NCBI GenBank assembly: GCA_022774485.1
Contig: JALFLX010000139.1
Coordinates: 1-6,215 of the forward strand
Direction: 5' to 3'
DNA: 6,215 bases
Origin: Bacilli bacterium
Lineage (GTDB): Bacteria > Bacillota_I > Bacilli_A > RFN20 > CAG-288
In this document: positions 3,728 through 6,215 of the stretch, piece by piece
How the letters are laid out: every line of letters starts with the position of its first letter
Position numbering within the stretch: position 1 is the stretch's first letter
The notes under the pieces: generated by a model
The model's input: only the letters and a program-made list of their open reading frames with translations
Told to the model about the DNA's origin: nothing
The model's database searches: none
Made by a program: the position numbers and the translations under genes

Positions 3728-6215
3728 TTAGGCAGCTAATTCGTAGAGATCAATTGCGGTCTGACCAGATTTGTAAGTAGTGAATCTAGGAATAGTAGTA
3801 CCAGAATTCAACCGAATACTTCTTTCTTCGGTAACAGGTTTACCATCTTTCGTTCCTGATACGGAACAACTGATATCGACATTTCCATTATCGTTAATCT
3901 CAATTTTCCAATCAGTAGCTTGGGATGCATCATCTGTTTGGTAAAGATTATTCTTGTTGTAAGTAACCTTAAGATACTTGCCAGTTAACATATCCTTTAA
4001 TAAGAACTTGCCAGCAGAAGAACCGGCTTCGATAGAGAAGGTAGTCATCATTTCAAGAGACTGGAAGGAATTCTCGGAAACAGTGACATCAAGTCCATCA
4101 TAATAATTTTTTGAATTGAATGCTCCGACAACTTGCGCACCAGTAGTGAGAGGGCAAACTAAAGTAACAGTATCTCCAACAGCAATATCAGCAGTGCTTG
4201 TAACCTTGGAGAATGTCTTAGCTTCAAATGCAGCTTCGACAGTGACAACACAAGAAGCGCTCTTGGTCGGATCAGCAACAGAGGTAGCAGTGATAGTGGC
4301 AGTACCGGCAGCAACACCGGTGACAACACCATCAGCGACAGTGGCAATAGTGTCAGCTGAAGTAGACCATGTGACACTGGTATCTTCAGAGCCATTGACA
4401 GTCGCAACTAAAGTGATGGTTTTACCGATTTTAACAGTAGCAGTTTCCTTATCTAAAGAAACAGAACCAGTAGCATTAGTTTCGATTGTGATAGCAATCG
4501 CGCCACCACGCGCAACAAAAGAATAATTTCCAGACTCATCTGCAGTTAAGACATCATCACCAGCTTTAACTGCACCTAAGACATAACCTTCATTTGCAGC
4601 GACAGAGAAGGAAACAGTGGATCCGTTTTCAGCAGTTTCAGGAAGTCCAGTGACAGTGGCATTTTCAGCACCAGTAACGGTGATGGTAGTAGTACCACGA
4701 GCCTTAGAAGTAGCAACACAATTAGCAGCAAACTCTTTGGTTCCTTTGTAGTTAGTTAATGTACCAGAGACAACAACAGTATCGCCGACAAGGAACTGAG
4801 TGTCAGAAGTTGCCACAGCGCGGTAGACTAAGAATTCAGAAGTGCCATCAGAGATGTTGAAGCTAATATTGCCATGCTCAGAACTAAAAGCTGTTGTAAT
4901 CTTAGAAATCGTTCCGGTCGCATAAACAGTCTGAGAGAAATTATCATCTTTATTCGGCACAAGCTCATCAGCTAAAGCCTTCAATTCAGTGACAGTGAGA
5001 GGAGCGGTTTCAGTGCCAATGCTCTTAACTGTGATCGTGCAGGTAGCAACAGCTTCATCGTTTGCTTTCGCAGTGATGGTTGCAGTACCAGCACCAACAG
5101 CGGTGACAACACCATCAGCGACAGTGGCAACAGCCGCATCAGAAGAAGACCAGGTGATGGTATCAGTGGTGTTCTCAGGAGCTATGGTAGTAATTAATGT
5201 GGTAGTCTGAGAAGGATATAAGGTAGCCTCAGTCTTATCAAGAGTGACAGAGGTCGCAGGGACAGCAGCAGCAGTGACATTGATGGTGACAGTGTCAGAG
5301 ACAGCCGGATTATCGACAGAGGTGGCAGTGATAGTTGCAGTACCAGCACCAACAGCGGTGACAACGCCAGCAGCAGTGACAGTGGCGGCAGCCTCATTAG
5401 AAGAAGACCAAGTGACACCACCAGTGAAGGAAGAAGGAGCGACAGCAGCAGTGAGAGTTAAAGTATCACCGACGACAAGGTTTCTAGTCTCTTCACCATC
5501 GATAGTGACAGTCTTAACGGTGAGAGGGGTGACTCTTTCAAACTTCGTTCCTTGGCTGAAGAAAGCAAACTGATTTGTTCCATTGTAGACAGAAGCAAAC
5601 GGAGTGGTGACTTTGATGACATCGCCTTCTTCTAACTGGAGGGCATCGAATCTAACTTTGAGATCAGCAAAATCAGGATCGTAGCTAGAGGTCTGGCGTG
5701 TACTTCCGTTAGAAGCGAGAGCAAAAGTGGTTTCGCCCATCTTTAAGTCGACGGTGTGAAGTCCACCTTGGGTCTTTTCAGAGACATAAGCAGCTTCAAA
5801 GGTGTAGACATCACCGATGCTAGCTTTGGTTAAAGACTTAAGGACAGTCTCATCGAGGTTAATCGGAGTCATGGAAGCAACTTCGGTATCTAATTTCTTA
5901 GCATAGCAACCATCGATTGCAGCGCCTTTATTTTTATCATAGCTGGTGAGCTGCTTACCACCCTCGTGAGTGGCGACCTGAGCGACCATATCGACAGAGT
6001 CACCAGCGGTGAATTTCCTGTCATTGACAGCAGTGTCATCAGATTCATACCACCAGTTATAGATGTACATACCACCAGTTTCATCCGCGATGAAGGCGGA
6101 GGTACCAGCAGAAGCAGTAATCTTACCTTGGATATGAACTAAGGTTCCATCATTCGCTTGCTTGGCTTCAGCGATGGTGAGGAGTTTCTGACCTTCTTCG
6201 ATAGTGAGTTCAACA
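3728..6215 (-). CDS. Large OB-fold/Big_2 multidomain protein, probably secreted, 5' end outside the window
   Basis: The frame is open to the right edge, so the ATG at 6070 is internal and the true start, any signal peptide and any enzyme domain are not visible; 828 codons are seen. Order from the edge: an OB-fold-like domain (about 6215-5870, with TIAEAKQANDG and FIADETGGMYIY), a second OB-like domain (about 5815-5530), two Big_2 immunoglobulin-like repeats (about 5512-5273 and 5254-5024), a third OB-fold (about 5005-4694, ISDGTSEFLVYRA and VVVSGTLTNYKGTKEF), a short beta-rich domain (about 4690-4478), a third Big_2 repeat (about 4468-4232), and a C-terminal beta-rich region (about 4225-3737) ending RFTTYKSGQTAIDLYEL. 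Each Big_2 repeat has the VTWSSS core and the VxVGAGTATITA-type motif. No LPXTG, hydrophobic anchor or lysine tail ends the protein, so release or anchoring elsewhere is inferred. Such arrays are typical of extracellular proteins, often attached to hydrolases or nucleases. No terminator is clear after the stop. Confidence 0.85.
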   Translation of the reverse strand, partial: VELTIEEGQKLLTIAEAKQANDGTLVHIQGKITASAGTSAFIADETGGMYIYNWWYESDDTAVNDRKFTAGDSVDMVAQVATHEGGKQLTSYDKNKGAAIDGCYAKKLDTEVASMTPINLDETVLKSLTKASIGDVYTFEAAYVSEKTQGGLHTVDLKMGETTFALASNGSTRQTSSYDPDFADLKVRFDALQLEEGDVIKVTTPFASVYNGTNQFAFFSQGTKFERVTPLTVKTVTIDGEETRNLVVGDTLTLTAAVAPSSFTGGVTWSSSNEAAATVTAAGVVTAVGAGTATITATSVDNPAVSDTVTINVTAAAVPATSVTLDKTEATLYPSQTTTLITTIAPENTTDTITWSSSDAAVATVADGVVTAVGAGTATITAKANDEAVATCTITVKSIGTETAPLTVTELKALADELVPNKDDNFSQTVYATGTISKITTAFSSEHGNISFNISDGTSEFLVYRAVATSDTQFLVGDTVVVSGTLTNYKGTKEFAANCVATSKARGTTTITVTGAENATVTGLPETAENGSTVSFSVAANEGYVLGAVKAGDDVLTADESGNYSFVARGGAIAITIETNATGSVSLDKETATVKIGKTITLVATVNGSEDTSVTWSTSADTIATVADGVVTGVAAGTATITATSVADPTKSASCVVTVEAAFEAKTFSKVTSTADIAVGDTVTLVCPLTTGAQVVGAFNSKNYYDGLDVTVSENSFQSLEMMTTFSIEAGSSAGKFLLKDMLTGKYLKVTYNKNNLYQTDDASQATDWKIEINDNGNVDISCSVSGTKDGKPVTEERSIRLNSGTTIPRFTTYKSGQTAIDLYELAA
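5079..5110 (-). repeat. 32-bp exact repeat within Big_2 repeat 2 (copy A)
   Basis: The 32 bases are identical to 5334-5365 and lie 255 bp (85 codons) away in the same frame. They encode the VVTAVGAGTATIT part of the Big_2 fold. A looser third copy with four mismatches lies at 4296-4327. Identity at the DNA level, not only in protein, suggests recent duplication or recombination between domains. Confidence 0.9.
5334..5365 (-). repeat. 32-bp exact repeat within Big_2 repeat 1 (copy B)
   Basis: This is the partner of 5079-5110, in frame, at the matching place of the preceding Big_2 domain. Recombination between the two copies would remove or add exactly one 85-codon unit without a frameshift. 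Confidence 0.9.

Noticed and set aside
5024..5512. CRISPR array or tandem DNA repeat
   Set aside because: The repeated units are in-frame protein domains of about 85 codons with diverged flanks, not short repeats with unique spacers.
4116..5573. Several Val/Ala-rich and Leu-rich open frames on both strands within the Big_2 gene
   Set aside because: They are by-products of its biased Thr/Ala/Val codons in other frames; low-complexity products and no ribosome binding sites.
3728..6070. Taking ATG at 6070 as the start of the Big_2 protein
   Set aside because: The frame continues upstream without a stop to the window edge, and the extra residues complete an OB-like domain, so this Met is internal.

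Overview
The window looks like chromosomal DNA of a low-to-moderate G+C Bacillota, possibly an uncultured gut Bacilli lineage. Support: the rbgA (ylqF)-rnhB gene pair, strong AGGAGG ribosome binding sites, sigma-A-type promoters, a CarD-family regulator and a secreted-type Big_2 repeat protein. UGA is a stop codon here (it ends rbgA and the antitoxin, both at overlaps or near-overlaps with the next start), so the code is standard (table 11), not the Mycoplasma code. The species cannot be named from the sequence.

Layout. 1-1053 (minus): ribosome-assembly GTPase rbgA overlapping the start of rnhB (RNase HII), which runs off the left edge. 1054-1203: divergent intergenic region with a promoter on each strand and inverted AT-rich half-sites. 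1204-1590 (plus): small XRE-type repressor. 1589-1664: long two-way hairpin terminator shared with the convergent CarD-family gene at 1675-2190 (minus). 2206-2700: AT-rich gap without a convincing gene. 2776-3293 (minus): YefM-YoeB type II toxin-antitoxin operon with its own promoter, a two-site operator and a terminator. 3384-3662 (minus): tRNA-Ser(GCU) with a strong promoter, followed by about 105 nt of hairpin-rich sequence and a clean terminator. 3728-6215 (minus): 3' part of a large multidomain OB-fold/Big_2 protein, open at the right edge.

How the parts fit. rbgA and rnhB are a translationally coupled housekeeping pair. The XRE repressor is divergent from them and may bind the shared intergenic region, but this is inference. 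CarD and XRE share only a terminator. The toxin-antitoxin operon looks like a self-contained autoregulated cassette. Imperfect inverted copies of a sequence of about 36 bp lie at its 3' end and next to the 3' end of the tRNA gene. This hints that the cassette was inserted or rearranged beside the tRNA.

No unmistakably new system is present. The best leads are the structured RNA downstream of tRNA-Ser, the possibly leaderless and operator-covered rbgA promoter, and the inverted copies around the toxin-antitoxin module. All domain calls are by eye; no database search was run.
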